DNA of 37,645 nucleotides, from assembly GCA_964556565.1 (NCBI GenBank), contig CAZKWF010000015.1, positions 1-37,645 of the forward strand, given 5' to 3'. This document shows, in pieces, positions 30,200 to 37,645 of the stretch; within the stretch, counting starts at the first letter, position 1; every line of letters starts with the position of its first letter. The position numbers and the translations under genes were made by a program. The notes beneath the pieces are model-generated. The model ran no database searches, was not told the origin of the DNA, and saw only the letters and a program-made list of their open reading frames with translations. The stretch comes from SOJZ01 sp964556565 (GTDB taxonomy: Archaea; Thermoproteota; Bathyarchaeia; Bathyarchaeales; Bathyarchaeaceae).

Positions 30200-31534
30200 A
30201 TGAGCGACTACCCAAGAATCAATGTCCGTCCACCAGGTCCAAACGCAAGAAAGCTTGTAAAAAAAGATGAAACACTAATTTCATCCTCCTACGGCCGTTT
30301 CTATCCACTTGTCATCGAATCTGGGAAAGGTTGCATACTAAAGGATGTGGATGGAAACGAATACATAGATTTCAACTCCGGCCTAGTATGCCTAAACGTC
30401 GGGCACAGCCACACTAAGGTCACTGACGCAATAAAGAAACAATGTGACCGATTCTTGCACTACTCAAACACGGACTTCTTCTACAGAGAAGTTGTAAACC
30501 TAGCTGAAAAACTGTCTGAAATCACTCCAGGACAATTCGAAAAAAAAGTATACTTCGGAAACAGCGGAACAGAAGCCGTAGAAGCAGCAGTCAAATTATC
30601 AAAATGGCACACACGCAAACACAGATTCCTCGCATTCATCGGAGCCTTCCACGGACGAACACTAGGAGCACTATCCTTCACAGCAAGCAAACCCGTTCAA
30701 AGAAGAAACTTTTTTCCCCTACTTCCCGGAGTAACCCACATACCTTACCCCTACTGCTACCGATGCCCCTTCAAACTATCCTACCCAAACTGCAACTACT
30801 GGTGCGTAGACTTCATCGACGAACTCATCCTCCAAAAATATGTACCACCCGAAGAAGTCGCCGCCATCCTCTTTGAACCAATCCAAGGCGAAGGTGGATA
30901 CGTGACCCCACCTCCAGAATACTTCCAACGCCTCAAAAAAATAGCAGACAAATACGACTTCATAATGATCGATGACGAAGTTCAAGCAGGAATAGGCCGA
31001 ACTGGACGATGGTTCGCCATAGAACACTGGAAAATTAAACCAGACGTAATTTGCTCAGCCAAAGCCCTCGCATCAGGACTACCATTAGGCGCAACAATAG
31101 CTCGAGCCCAATTCATGGATTGGGAAGCAGGCTCACACGCCAGCACTTTCGGCGGAAACCCCCTAGCCTGTGTCGCATCCCTTGCAGTTATCGACGTAAT
31201 CAAAGAGGAGAAGCTTCTTGAAAACGCTACAAAACAAGGTAATTACATCATGAAACGGCTGAATGACTTGAAGGAAGAATGTGACATTGTCGGAGACGTC
31301 CGAGGAAAAGGATTGATGATAGGCGCCGAGATTGTTGAAGACAAAAAAACCAAAAAGCCTGCAGGAGACAAAACAAAAGAAATCATGATGCGATGCTGGA
31401 AACGCGGAATCGCCATGATAACATGTGGGGCATCAACGATCAGAATAGCTCCTCCACTCATCATAACAAGAGAACTCGTTGACGCAGGCATGGAAATCAT
31501 TGAAGACATTACAAAAGAAGTTGAAAAAGAATAG
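30200..31534 (+). CDS. Class III PLP aminotransferase (4-aminobutyrate/acetylornithine type)
   Basis: A 444-aa fold-type I enzyme that moves an amino group between an amino acid or diamine and an oxo acid. NSGTEA at 121-126 binds the phosphate, DDEVQAG (258-264) holds the pyridine nitrogen Asp, and Lys288 in SAKALASG should form the aldimine. STFGGNPLAC follows. Substrate cannot be told from the sequence; GABA, ornithine or a broad amino-acid racemase activity are all possible in archaea. A Cys cluster, Cys186-x2-Cys-x8-Cys-x3-Cys202, is unusual and could bind metal. The gene converges with trpB, six bases apart. Confidence 0.9.
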   Translation: MSDYPRINVRPPGPNARKLVKKDETLISSSYGRFYPLVIESGKGCILKDVDGNEYIDFNSGLVCLNVGHSHTKVTDAIKKQCDRFLHYSNTDFFYREVVNLAEKLSEITPGQFEKKVYFGNSGTEAVEAAVKLSKWHTRKHRFLAFIGAFHGRTLGALSFTASKPVQRRNFFPLLPGVTHIPYPYCYRCPFKLSYPNCNYWCVDFIDELILQKYVPPEEVAAILFEPIQGEGGYVTPPPEYFQRLKKIADKYDFIMIDDEVQAGIGRTGRWFAIEHWKIKPDVICSAKALASGLPLGATIARAQFMDWEAGSHASTFGGNPLACVASLAVIDVIKEEKLLENATKQGNYIMKRLNDLKEECDIVGDVRGKGLMIGAEIVEDKKTKKPAGDKTKEIMMRCWKRGIAMITCGASTIRIAPPLIITRELVDAGMEIIEDITKEVEKE

Positions 31535-31540
31535 AGGGGA

Positions 31541-32845
31541 CTATTTTTCACCAAGAATTTTTTCTTGATAGGCTAGGATGTCCAAGAACCCGTGGCCACT
31601 GATATTCATGCAGATGACTTTCTCCTCACCAGTTTTTTCATTTTTCAAAGCTTCATCAATAGTTGCTCTAACAGCGTAACTGGATTCAGGGGCTATAAGC
31701 CATCCCTCGCTTTGTAGGAAGATCTTTGCCGCCTCAAACGTTGCATTTTCATCTCTTGGATATGCTGTTGCCCTTACAATTCCATGGTGTCGAAGTAGAC
31801 TTATGATGGGAGCAGCACCATGATATCGTAACCCATCTGCCCTAATAGGAGACATCTCTGTCTTATGCCCAATCGTATACATTTTTAGGAGGGGAGTATG
31901 TTCAGCTACATCCGCAAAGTCATACTTGTATTGCCCTTGAACGAGGTTTGGAGCTGCTACTGATTGCGACGCAAGAAAGTCACATTCGCGCTTTTTCCTC
32001 AAGACCTCTCCAACAAATGGTAAGGCAATGCCTCCAAAGTTGGAGCCACCACCAAGGCAACCAACGATTAAGTCTGGTTCATCATCAACCATTTCAAACT
32101 GCTTTATGGTTTCAATGCCGATGACGCTTTGATGCATAAGCACATGATTTAGGACAGAGCCCAAGCAGTAAACAGCTCCCTCATGTTTCTCAGTGTACTC
32201 TAATCCTTCGGAGACCGCGATACCCAAGGAGCCTTGATGGTTAGGATTCCTTGCAAGAATTTCTCTTCCAATACTGGTCTGTTTGCTTGGTGACGCGTAC
32301 ACGGTAGATCCATAAAGTTTCATGAGAGTTCTACGATCGGTTTTCCAGTCATACACCGACCTGACCCAGAAGACTACGCAGTCCATATCCATTAATCTGG
32401 CAGCATATGACAAAGCGGTTCCCCATTGACCAGCTCCAGTTTCAGTAGCAAGTGTTTCTTTCCCCTCTTTTGCTGCAAAATATGCTTGAACGATAGCGGT
32501 ATTGGTCTTGTGGGAACCTGTAGGAGACAAGTCTTCTCTCTTATAGTATATTCTCGTCTTTTTCAATCCAAGATGTTTCTCAAGCTTTCTAGCTCGGTGC
32601 AACGGTCTTGGTCTGCCCATTTGAATGTAGAGTTCTCTTACCTCTTCTGGTATTGGAATCCATCGTTGACTTGAAGACTCTTGTTTCAAACATTCTTTTA
32701 TCATGGTTCTCGATAGAAATTCGAGGCGGGACGGACCTTCTTTCGGTTCCTTTGGAGGGGGAAGTGACTCGGGCAAGTCTGGTATTATACTGTACCATTT
32801 TTTGGGCAACTCATCCACTGGAAGTGATATCTGATTTTTGTTCAT
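31541..32845 (-). CDS. trpB2: Tryptophan synthase beta chain, TrpB2 type
   Basis: Joins indole and serine to make tryptophan with PLP. The 434-aa length with a ~50-aa N-terminal extension and the signature ETGAGQWG (135-142, instead of the ETGAGQHG of TrpB1) identify the TrpB2 subfamily, which usually works without TrpA. Lys113 in GSHKTNTA binds PLP, GGGSN (265-269) binds its phosphate, and Glu135 is the catalytic acid. No other trp genes are nearby, consistent with a salvage role. Start is the ATG at 32845; AAACATG.. context has a weak ribosome site. It lies after the RPA gene on the same strand, 62 bases away. Confidence 0.95.
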   Translation of the reverse strand: MNKNQISLPVDELPKKWYSIIPDLPESLPPPKEPKEGPSRLEFLSRTMIKECLKQESSSQRWIPIPEEVRELYIQMGRPRPLHRARKLEKHLGLKKTRIYYKREDLSPTGSHKTNTAIVQAYFAAKEGKETLATETGAGQWGTALSYAARLMDMDCVVFWVRSVYDWKTDRRTLMKLYGSTVYASPSKQTSIGREILARNPNHQGSLGIAVSEGLEYTEKHEGAVYCLGSVLNHVLMHQSVIGIETIKQFEMVDDEPDLIVGCLGGGSNFGGIALPFVGEVLRKKRECDFLASQSVAAPNLVQGQYKYDFADVAEHTPLLKMYTIGHKTEMSPIRADGLRYHGAAPIISLLRHHGIVRATAYPRDENATFEAAKIFLQSEGWLIAPESSYAVRATIDEALKNEKTGEEKVICMNISGHGFLDILAYQEKILGEK

Positions 32846-32907
32846 GTTTTCACCAAGGTATGAAGAGCATATTATAGACAGTGTGTAGAAATAAAGGTTT
32901 CACTCTT

Positions 32908-33777
32908 TTATGTAGACGGTTCTTCTGGTTTAGATAGAATCTCTATTGAGGTCAACGTGCGTGAAGTGAGCTCCATCTGATCGGAAAAGCCCTTTCTTGC
33001 ATACACGCTTTTCATTTTGATCCAAGTTCCCGGTGTCAAATTCTTTACATTATTCACGAGCGTTCTCCACACAGAAACCCGAATTTTGCCCGTATCATCT
33101 TCCAGTTCAAAAGAGGAAACCGCAACAGTCTCACCTCGGGATGTGACAACATTCCTCGTTATTGGAGTAGTTACCACAGTTCCTTCAACGGTGATGGGCC
33201 CATCCTCCTTCTTTACCTCAACAACCTTTTTTGTTTCTTCGTGGAAATCATTGATTGTTGCATTTTCATTCTCTAGGGCATCAGAAGGAAGAATTTGAAT
33301 ACTCCCCCGGAAGCCCACGTGTAACTCAAGCTTTCCACTTCGCCCCTCTCGCACATATCCATGTGAAACCCTTACTATCTGTTCCTGTTCAACGTTTCCA
33401 GCCTCTACGAGGCTCGTTTTTTCATCCCAAAGAACAACCTTCAATGTTCCAGTTTTGTCCGCGATGAGCAAATGCGCAACTCTGCCTTCTGTCCAATCTG
33501 AACGCGTGAAAGTCTTGGGAGGGTAAACAGCTATCACGCGTCCGATTACTGTTACGTCTCTTAACCCTGAAACAAGGTCTCGGACTAAAAGCTCGGATTG
33601 AAAAGGTTCGTGTCGAATTTCCAACCCTAACTCTGAGGCGACGAGTCGTGCTGCAACTTCATTCGTAAAAAATCCCTTTGCTTTCCTTTTTTTCTTTTCA
33701 ATTATCTTTAAGACTTCTTCGCGCGTAAGGTCTGGTCTTGACGATAAAATTTTTTTGATGACTCCGTTGAAACTCAT
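32908..33777 (-). CDS. RPA-like single-stranded-DNA-binding protein (two OB folds)
   Basis: The protein (289 aa from ATG 33777; GTG 33786 would add three) has two OB-fold domains: residues about 75-165 (LRDVTVIGRVIAVYPPKTF, VAHLLIADKTGTLKVVLWDE) and 195-285 (ITVEGTVVTTPITRNVVTSR, FELEDDTGKIRVSVW). Each matches archaeal RPA/OB sequences that coat single-stranded DNA. The N-terminal helical region is basic (KKILSSRPDLT, EKKKRKAKGFF). There is no zinc finger as in some RPAs. Upstream on the same strand are a tiny membrane protein and a SWIM protein, a possible small operon. Confidence 0.88.
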   Translation of the reverse strand: MSFNGVIKKILSSRPDLTREEVLKIIEKKKRKAKGFFTNEVAARLVASELGLEIRHEPFQSELLVRDLVSGLRDVTVIGRVIAVYPPKTFTRSDWTEGRVAHLLIADKTGTLKVVLWDEKTSLVEAGNVEQEQIVRVSHGYVREGRSGKLELHVGFRGSIQILPSDALENENATINDFHEETKKVVEVKKEDGPITVEGTVVTTPITRNVVTSRGETVAVSSFELEDDTGKIRVSVWRTLVNNVKNLTPGTWIKMKSVYARKGFSDQMELTSRTLTSIEILSKPEEPST

Positions 33778-33925
33778 ATTGCCCACTAAAATCGTGGCAT
33801 GTCAATTTAAATATATGCTTGTTGAACAGTTAGGAATTCATACATGAATGATGATGTTCTGTGTTGCTGTAACAGTTCTGGGCTTTATCCTATTTGTTGC
33901 ATCGCGGAATCGAACGTGAAAAAGG

Positions 33926-34042
33926 CTATGTGGTTTTTTCTTCTCTGCCGTAGACCATGTATAGAAAGGATAAAAATAACACGAGAAAGGCTACTACCAT
34001 CATGACGTTGATGATAATCGCGAAGTATGCTGCTATGTCCAT
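33926..34042 (-). CDS. 38-aa single-helix membrane protein
   Basis: ATG at 34042 follows a strong purine-rich site (AAGGGGGTAGGG about ten bases upstream) and ends TAG at 33926. Residues about 3-31 form one membrane helix (FAIIINVMMVVAFLVLFLSF), ending with a charged GREEKTT tail. No family recognised. It lies between the SWIM gene and the RPA gene, all on the same strand. The strong ribosome site makes a real small protein likely. Confidence 0.6.
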   Translation of the reverse strand: MDIAAYFAIIINVMMVVAFLVLFLSFLYMVYGREEKTT

Positions 34043-34080
34043 GCCGGTTCCCTACCCCCTTATTTTTGGAAGACACCTAT

Positions 34081-34491
34081 TTAAGGTGTAACTTTTTTCC
34101 ACTCCTCTATCAAAGAATCATACAGTTGGTCATATTCCTCTACCAAATCATAAGCTTCCAGGGCTTCTGCCAGCTTTTGTGCAATAAGATGATAACACAA
34201 ATGAATTTTCTTATTCATCGCACGGAAGTAGAAATCGTCGCAGGAACAAAAATCAGCGGCTGGCATGACAAGGTATTCTCGCTCTTTACCGACCACGATC
34301 CAAACGACCCTACCACTCGGCTTAAAAACGTATTTTTTTATTCTTCTCTTATCCAATGCTCCCCAAGCTTTCGTAAATCGCGAGCCAAACACTGTGGAAA
34401 GTCGACTGAGATGAGCTTTTGTCACTCGGTTCTTCATTTTAGCTTCTTTGCAAACGTGTTCGAGCACTTCGGTCTCCAATGCTTTTTTCAT
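34081..34491 (-). CDS. SWIM zinc-finger domain protein
   Basis: The 136-aa protein has the SWIM signature C-x-C-x(n)-C-x-H: Cys82, Cys84, Cys99 and His101 (FCSCDDFYFR, then HLCYHLIAQKL). SWIM domains bind DNA or protein and in archaea occur as short stand-alone proteins of unclear function. The N-terminal half is helical and basic (KKRRIKKYVFKPSG). ATG at 34491. Its neighbours on the same strand are the 38-aa membrane protein and RPA, suggesting a DNA-related context. Confidence 0.85.
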   Translation of the reverse strand: MKKALETEVLEHVCKEAKMKNRVTKAHLSRLSTVFGSRFTKAWGALDKRRIKKYVFKPSGRVVWIVVGKEREYLVMPAADFCSCDDFYFRAMNKKIHLCYHLIAQKLAEALEAYDLVEEYDQLYDSLIEEWKKVTP

Positions 34492-34822
34492 AGGTCTCTC
34501 CGTTAATTATAACGTGAAAAATATAATAGCATTTATGCACGTGCTAATGTTCTGTCTCTTTGAAGATAATGCAGTTGTGATGATTTTCTATTTTTGCACC
34601 CAGTTAGAAAATGAAGTTCAGTTTAAGGATTCTAAAGTATGATCTTGAGGGGGCATCGTTATCGTTGTGTCTTCCCCAGTTTCGATGATGCTTATCGTCT
34701 TTTTTTCCCATTCGATTTCTATTGGTTCTCCTTTTGTCCTCTTTTTTTCTCTAATTTTCGGCAGAGTAACCTCAATGAAATCCTTTTCCGAATTGAACTG
34801 GGTCCCTTAATACGCGTGTATA
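34492..34822. other. Intergenic region between SWIM gene and heat-shock operon
   Basis: No gene can be supported. The minus-strand frame at 34618-34807 reads like protein but has no start codon and ends at a stop. The regulator of the Hsp20 operon follows at 34891, with its operator array at 34823-34874. Confidence 0.4.
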
Positions 34823-34874
34823 TTACCATATAGTAACAGTTATATATTACTCTACGGTAATTACTTTACGGTAA
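34823..34874 (+). promoter_or_regulatory. Array of three TTAC-N6-GTAA palindromes around the TATA box of the heat-shock operon
   Basis: Three 14-bp motifs are visible: TTACCATATAGTAA (34823-34836), TTACTCTACGGTAA (34847-34860) and TTACTTTACGGTAA (34861-34874). The second and third are directly adjacent; ten bases carrying TTATATAT (34840-34847, TATA box) separate the first from the second. Transcription should begin near 34868-34872, inside the third motif, 16-20 bases before the GTG. This is a repressor-binding layout, presumably for the downstream ArsR-like protein. Confidence 0.72.
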
Positions 34875-34890
34875 TAAGAGGCGAGGTTGC

Positions 34891-35304
34891 GTGAAGTTGA
34901 AACTGCAGTTAGTACGAGACGGAAAGATAATATCTGAAATGCCACTTTTGCCTGTAGACTGGCCAAAGGAGCAGCTGGAAAACGAATTCAAAGCTTTCGA
35001 ACAGCATTTTCACAGGTTCTCTAAGATCTTTGACGCTTTGTCCAACGAAACCCGTTTGAAGATGATGAGACAACTTATGGAGCAAGAAGATCGCACAATG
35101 AGCTTTGCAGATTTTATGCGAGACCTAGATTTGAATCCGAAGATTGTGTGGGAGAACTCGAGAAAGTTAAGTGACGGTGGCTTTCTAAGGAAGACTAGCA
35201 GAGGGAAGTATAGCTGTTCAGATATCGGACAGACAGCGTTTATGATGATGAGCCTCGCCTTACGCCGTCTGATAGAATCTCTAGAAGAGATGGAAAATTT
35301 TTAG
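34891..35304 (+). CDS. ArsR-like heat-shock regulator (HSR1-like)
   Basis: The 137-aa protein has a winged helix (about residues 35-110: FSKIFDALSNETRLKMMRQLM, FADFMRDLDLNPKIVWENSRKLSDGGFLRK) and a helical C-terminal dimerisation segment. The opening MKLKLQLVRDGKIISEMPLLP is a beta-rich N-terminal add-on. GTG at 34891 follows GAGGCGAGG. It is directly upstream of hsp20, as HSR1 is in Archaeoglobus, whose regulator binds a palindrome before its own operon. No metal-binding cysteines of ArsR are present. Temperature- or unfolding-dependent release is inferred. Confidence 0.85.
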   Translation: MKLKLQLVRDGKIISEMPLLPVDWPKEQLENEFKAFEQHFHRFSKIFDALSNETRLKMMRQLMEQEDRTMSFADFMRDLDLNPKIVWENSRKLSDGGFLRKTSRGKYSCSDIGQTAFMMMSLALRRLIESLEEMENF

Positions 35305-35313
35305 GGAGGTGAT
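35304..35313 (+). promoter_or_regulatory. Ribosome-binding site of hsp20
   Basis: GGGAGGTGAT overlaps the regulator stop and precedes the TTG start by five bases; it decides the start of hsp20. Confidence 0.7.
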
Positions 35314-35318
35314 TTGTT

Positions 35319-35924
35319 TTGTCAGAGGAAGATTGGAGGTCAAGGTGGTTCAAAAGAAGAAGGCGGCCTTTTTTTGGAAGCAGCTTCTTTGGGGACATAG
35401 ACGAAGTTTTCAGGGATATGGAAGAAATGATGGAAAGCGAATTCAAAGAGCTCTTCAGGAAAGCTCCTAAAAATCTCATTCAAGAACGAACACTACCAGA
35501 TGGTACAAAAGTGACAAGCTGGGGGCCATTCGTCTATGGCTACAGCGTAACAATGGGTTCAGATGGTAAACCTCAAGTCAGAGAGTTCGGTAACATTAAA
35601 CCAGAAACTCGAATGAGAGGCCCTCATATCGATATTAAAGAGAAGAGAGAACCCCTAGCAGACGTAATGACTACCAATGGCGAAATCAAGGTTATAGCGG
35701 AACTACCTGGAGTTGACAAGAAAGACATCAAACTGCATGGAATAGAAGACAGACTGACGATTTCTGTAGATACACCTCAACACAAATACTACAAAGAAGT
35801 GGAATTACCAGCTAAGATCGCGCCCAAAAAAGCAAAGTCTACATACAAGAACGGCGTTTTGGAGGTTACGCTTCAGAAAAGAAAGGAAGAGAAACCAAAA
35901 GGCGAACTAATAGACATAGAATAG
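35319..35924 (+). CDS. hsp20: Small heat-shock protein Hsp20 (alpha-crystallin family)
   Basis: ATP-independent holdase chaperone. The 201-aa protein has an N-terminal region rich in Arg and Phe (WFKRRRRPFFGSSFFGD, an oligomerisation arm), a Gly-rich linker (GPFVYGYSVTMGSDGKPQVREFG) and an alpha-crystallin domain (about 115-190: EPLADVMTTNGEIKVIAELPGVDKKDIK, then YKNGVLEVTLQKR). The C-terminal I-D-I-E is close to the I-x-I/V motif that locks oligomers. The long N-terminal part is unusual but seen in archaeal Hsp20. TTG at 35319 follows a strong ribosome site. Confidence 0.95.
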   Translation: MSEEDWRSRWFKRRRRPFFGSSFFGDIDEVFRDMEEMMESEFKELFRKAPKNLIQERTLPDGTKVTSWGPFVYGYSVTMGSDGKPQVREFGNIKPETRMRGPHIDIKEKREPLADVMTTNGEIKVIAELPGVDKKDIKLHGIEDRLTISVDTPQHKYYKEVELPAKIAPKKAKSTYKNGVLEVTLQKRKEEKPKGELIDIE

Positions 35925-35944
35925 GACAAGCTTCATACATGCAC

Positions 35945-35962
35945 CCCCTCTTCTTTTTTCTT
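35945..35962 (+). terminator. Pyrimidine-rich terminator after hsp20
   Basis: A CCCCTCTTCTTTTTTCTT tract begins about 20 bases after the hsp20 stop, a typical archaeal termination signal. The rest of the 184-base gap to the next gene holds a TATA-like ATTTTTAAAG at about 36062-36070. Confidence 0.5.
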
Positions 35963-36108
35963 GTTGCCTAACACGTCGTTTCAACCACACAAAAAGCTTG
36001 AAAAACTTCTACTTTTGACGAAGATTCTTATGCATTTGCCTTGTGAAGGCTAAAACCACAAGATTTTTAAAGCGGATCGTTGAGTTTGGCAGTTTCAGGT
36101 ATTAAGAA

Positions 36109-36273
36109 ATGTGCGCACAAATCGAAGAAAGAAGACTAAGAGGAATAGCAAAACAGATAGGCTTCCTGAAGTCTGAACCCCACAAGGAAAATAGAAAGAA
36201 CATAATGCTCTTTCTTCTAGGCTTAACCCTAGGACTAGTAACGAACATCCTTATTGAATTACTTAGTTTTTAA
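36109..36273 (+). CDS. 54-aa single-helix membrane protein
   Basis: ATG at 36109 ends at TAA 36271-36273. The N-terminal half is charged and cytoplasmic-like (EERRLRGIAKQIG, EPHKENRKN) and the C-terminus is one membrane helix (IMLFLLGLTLGLVTNILIEL). A TATA-like TTTTTAAAG lies about 40 bases upstream. No family recognised. The next small membrane gene follows after about 180 bases. Confidence 0.5.
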   Translation: MCAQIEERRLRGIAKQIGFLKSEPHKENRKNIMLFLLGLTLGLVTNILIELLSF

Positions 36274-36453
36274 CCAAACACAAGAATGCGTGTATTCTTA
36301 AAGCGCAAGGGATCATCGTAGTTACCTTTCACCATATTCTCTCTATCGGTACAAGTTTGTACTTCAAGAGTTAGAGCAAAACAGAAAGAGCTAATAGACT
36401 TCTGGAAGACATAGAAGAAATACTGTGACTGGCCTTTCTGAACGAGGGTTATA

Positions 36454-36612
36454 ATGGTGCACATTAGAACAGTCGCCGCCATTCTGATGTTGTTCGCCGT
36501 GGCATTGCTCATTCTAAACAAATTCTTAAGATCAGAATGGATGTGGCTCATATCCATTGCTATAATGATAATAGCAGTTCTAATTTATTTCATTCCTCGT
36601 CTAAAGAAATAG
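36454..36612 (+). CDS. 52-aa two-helix membrane protein
   Basis: ATG at 36454 (or GTG at 36457) with GAGGG a few bases upstream; stop TAG at 36610-36612. Two hydrophobic helices, about residues 5-21 and 28-48 (VAAILMLFAVALLIL and WMWLISIAIMIIAVLIYF), are joined by a short charged loop and end in P-R-L-K-K. No family recognised. Confidence 0.5.
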   Translation: MVHIRTVAAILMLFAVALLILNKFLRSEWMWLISIAIMIIAVLIYFIPRLKK

Positions 36613-36727
36613 TGAGCCCCTGTTACCATTAGTGAAAGACTATCCGCGAAATGAACGCTACAGGTAGCCATAGTCCACAGAAGAAAACCTAAATCCAACT
36701 GTTATTGAATCTTTCAGTGGTGATTAC

Positions 36728-37054
36728 GTGTCTTTGACTTTACGTGATGCTCAACATCTTTGTTGGAAAAACTTCAAGAGAATTAATGACAGGCTTGACC
36801 CAAAAAGGGGTAAAGGCTGGACGCCTTTTGTCATGGTTACGGATTTACTTGAAGAGGCCGGCGAGGTGGCCACTGTGGTCAAAGGGTTGGAAGGCTTTAA
36901 GCCGCCTGATAAGCTTAAAACAAAGGAGATGTTAGCCACAGAGCTTTCAGACCTGCTTTACATAATCTTCATTTTGGCTGAGCATTACGGAATAAACCTA
37001 GAAGAATCGTTTCTGCAAACAGTAAACGACTACATCCTCAGGTTCATAAGCTAA
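36728..37054 (+). CDS. MazG-like nucleotide pyrophosphohydrolase
   Basis: This 108-aa all-alpha NTP-PPase domain hydrolyses NTPs to NMP and pyrophosphate; small archaeal members may clear damaged nucleotides. The metal-binding pairs are in LLEEAGEVATVV (E-E-x-x-E) and ELSDLLYIIFIL (E-x-x-D). GTG at 36728 follows GGTGAT. Single-domain length is normal for this group. Substrate is unknown. Confidence 0.85.
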   Translation: MSLTLRDAQHLCWKNFKRINDRLDPKRGKGWTPFVMVTDLLEEAGEVATVVKGLEGFKPPDKLKTKEMLATELSDLLYIIFILAEHYGINLEESFLQTVNDYILRFIS

Positions 37055-37312
37055 ACAAATAGGCACTGCTTTAACACCTCTACGAGGTAGATACGAGGAT
37101 TTGCACGGGAGACACCACACAACATTTTTTGTGCATGGAGGCAGTACTTGCTGCTGGGGCATAGGAAACAGCTAGATCGGAAGTAACAAGTTTTCTGAAG
37201 TAGCACACTTAACGCGTGCACTGCTTAGCAGTCTTAATTACGGTTTCATAAGCTTTAACTCTGACTGCATTACGAACACTATGTGAGCGAATAAAAAAAT
37301 ACGTGACTAGTG
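37055..37312. other. Intergenic region upstream of the CBS-domain gene
   Basis: No gene or recognisable RNA seen. An AT-rich segment at 37290-37300 (AATAAAAAAATAC) may be the promoter of the CBS gene. Confidence 0.4.
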
Positions 37313-37645
37313 ATGAAAATTCATAAATTGATGGTTAAAGACGTTATTACCCTGCAAACAGACGCATCAGCTTATGACGCTGTAAAGCTTATGAATAAGA
37401 ATAGAATAGGTTGCTTAGTGGCTTTAGATAACGGCAAGATTGTTGGGATTTTAACTGAAAGAGACCTGCTCGAAAGGGTTCTAGAAAAATGCAAGAATCC
37501 AAAAGAGACTAGGGTTTCAGAAATAATGACAAGACAGGTCATAGTTGGAAAGCCAGATATGCAACTTGTCGAAGCTACGAGACTCATGTTTGAGAACAAA
37601 GTGAAGAAACTACCCATAGTAGAGGGAAACCGATTAGCAGGTCTA
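37313..37645 (+). CDS. CBS-domain protein (5' part)
   Basis: The frame starts at ATG 37313 (MKIHKLMVKDVITLQ) and runs off the window after 111 codons. Two CBS motifs are visible: residues about 7-60 (VITLQTDASAYDAVKLM, IGCLVALDNGKIVGILTERD) and 72-111 (IMTRQVIVGKPDMQLVEATRL, KKLPIVEGNRLAGL). CBS pairs bind adenine nucleotides and regulate many proteins; whether an effector domain follows is not visible. Confidence 0.85.
   Translation, partial: MKIHKLMVKDVITLQTDASAYDAVKLMNKNRIGCLVALDNGKIVGILTERDLLERVLEKCKNPKETRVSEIMTRQVIVGKPDMQLVEATRLMFENKVKKLPIVEGNRLAGL

Noticed and set aside
1..37645. CRISPR arrays, rRNA genes, insertion sequences or prophage genes
   Set aside because: No regular spaced repeats, transposases, integrases or rRNA signatures were seen.

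Overview
The window is archaeal and probably a contig from a metagenome-assembled TACK lineage, most likely Bathyarchaeia (inferred from gene content, not proven). The evidence includes eukaryote-like ribosomal proteins (eS19, eL39, eL31, eL20/LX, uL10), aIF6, PDCD5, prefoldin alpha, Spt5, a zinc-type archaeal AlaRS, Alba, the archaeal D-aminoacyl-tRNA deacylase, TrpB2, tRNAs with encoded CCA and several introns, and TATA-type promoters. A run of 100 N at 10905-11004 is an assembly gap that removes the 3' end of the L12 stalk gene.

Layout. 1-1285: the tail of a glycosyltransferase, an intron-containing tRNA-Gly, an RNase P protein and a CRM-domain RNA-binding protein. 1346-5054: a classic archaeal translation/targeting operon (eS19, PDCD5, eL39, eL31, aIF6, LX, prefoldin alpha, FtsY). 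5103-7524: a small HExxH protein, an atypical carbamoyltransferase and DtdA. 7611-10904: SecE, Spt5, uL11, uL1, uL10 and L12. 11070-16858: AlaRS and LeuRS. 16925-20084: membrane proteins, including a membrane-anchored winged-helix protein followed by a secreted beta-propeller protein. 20139-25926: tRNA-Arg(TCT), an HTH-phosphoribosyltransferase regulator, MtnA, a YcaQ-type glycosylase, a tRNA-intron endonuclease subunit and HisRS. 26022-29007: a CPBP protease, a PadR regulator diverging from a small exported peptide, and a two-HTH regulator. 29222-34491: tRNA-Arg(CCT) with two introns, Alba, a class III aminotransferase, TrpB2, an RPA-like protein, a tiny membrane protein and a SWIM protein. 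34823-35924: a heat-shock-type regulator and Hsp20 behind an array of three operator-like palindromes. 36109-37645: two tiny membrane proteins, a MazG-like protein and the start of a CBS-domain protein.

Themes. Three tRNAs are interrupted by four introns, three of them at non-canonical positions. Two share the same 3' junction, and the endonuclease subunit encoded here lacks the expected catalytic His, suggesting a heteromeric enzyme. Two clear operator architectures are visible, at the Hsp20 operon and at the PadR/peptide intergenic region. Several proteins have unusual extensions or lost residues: an acidic tail on eL31, a basic tail on Alba, and a carbamoyltransferase without the HCLP cysteine.
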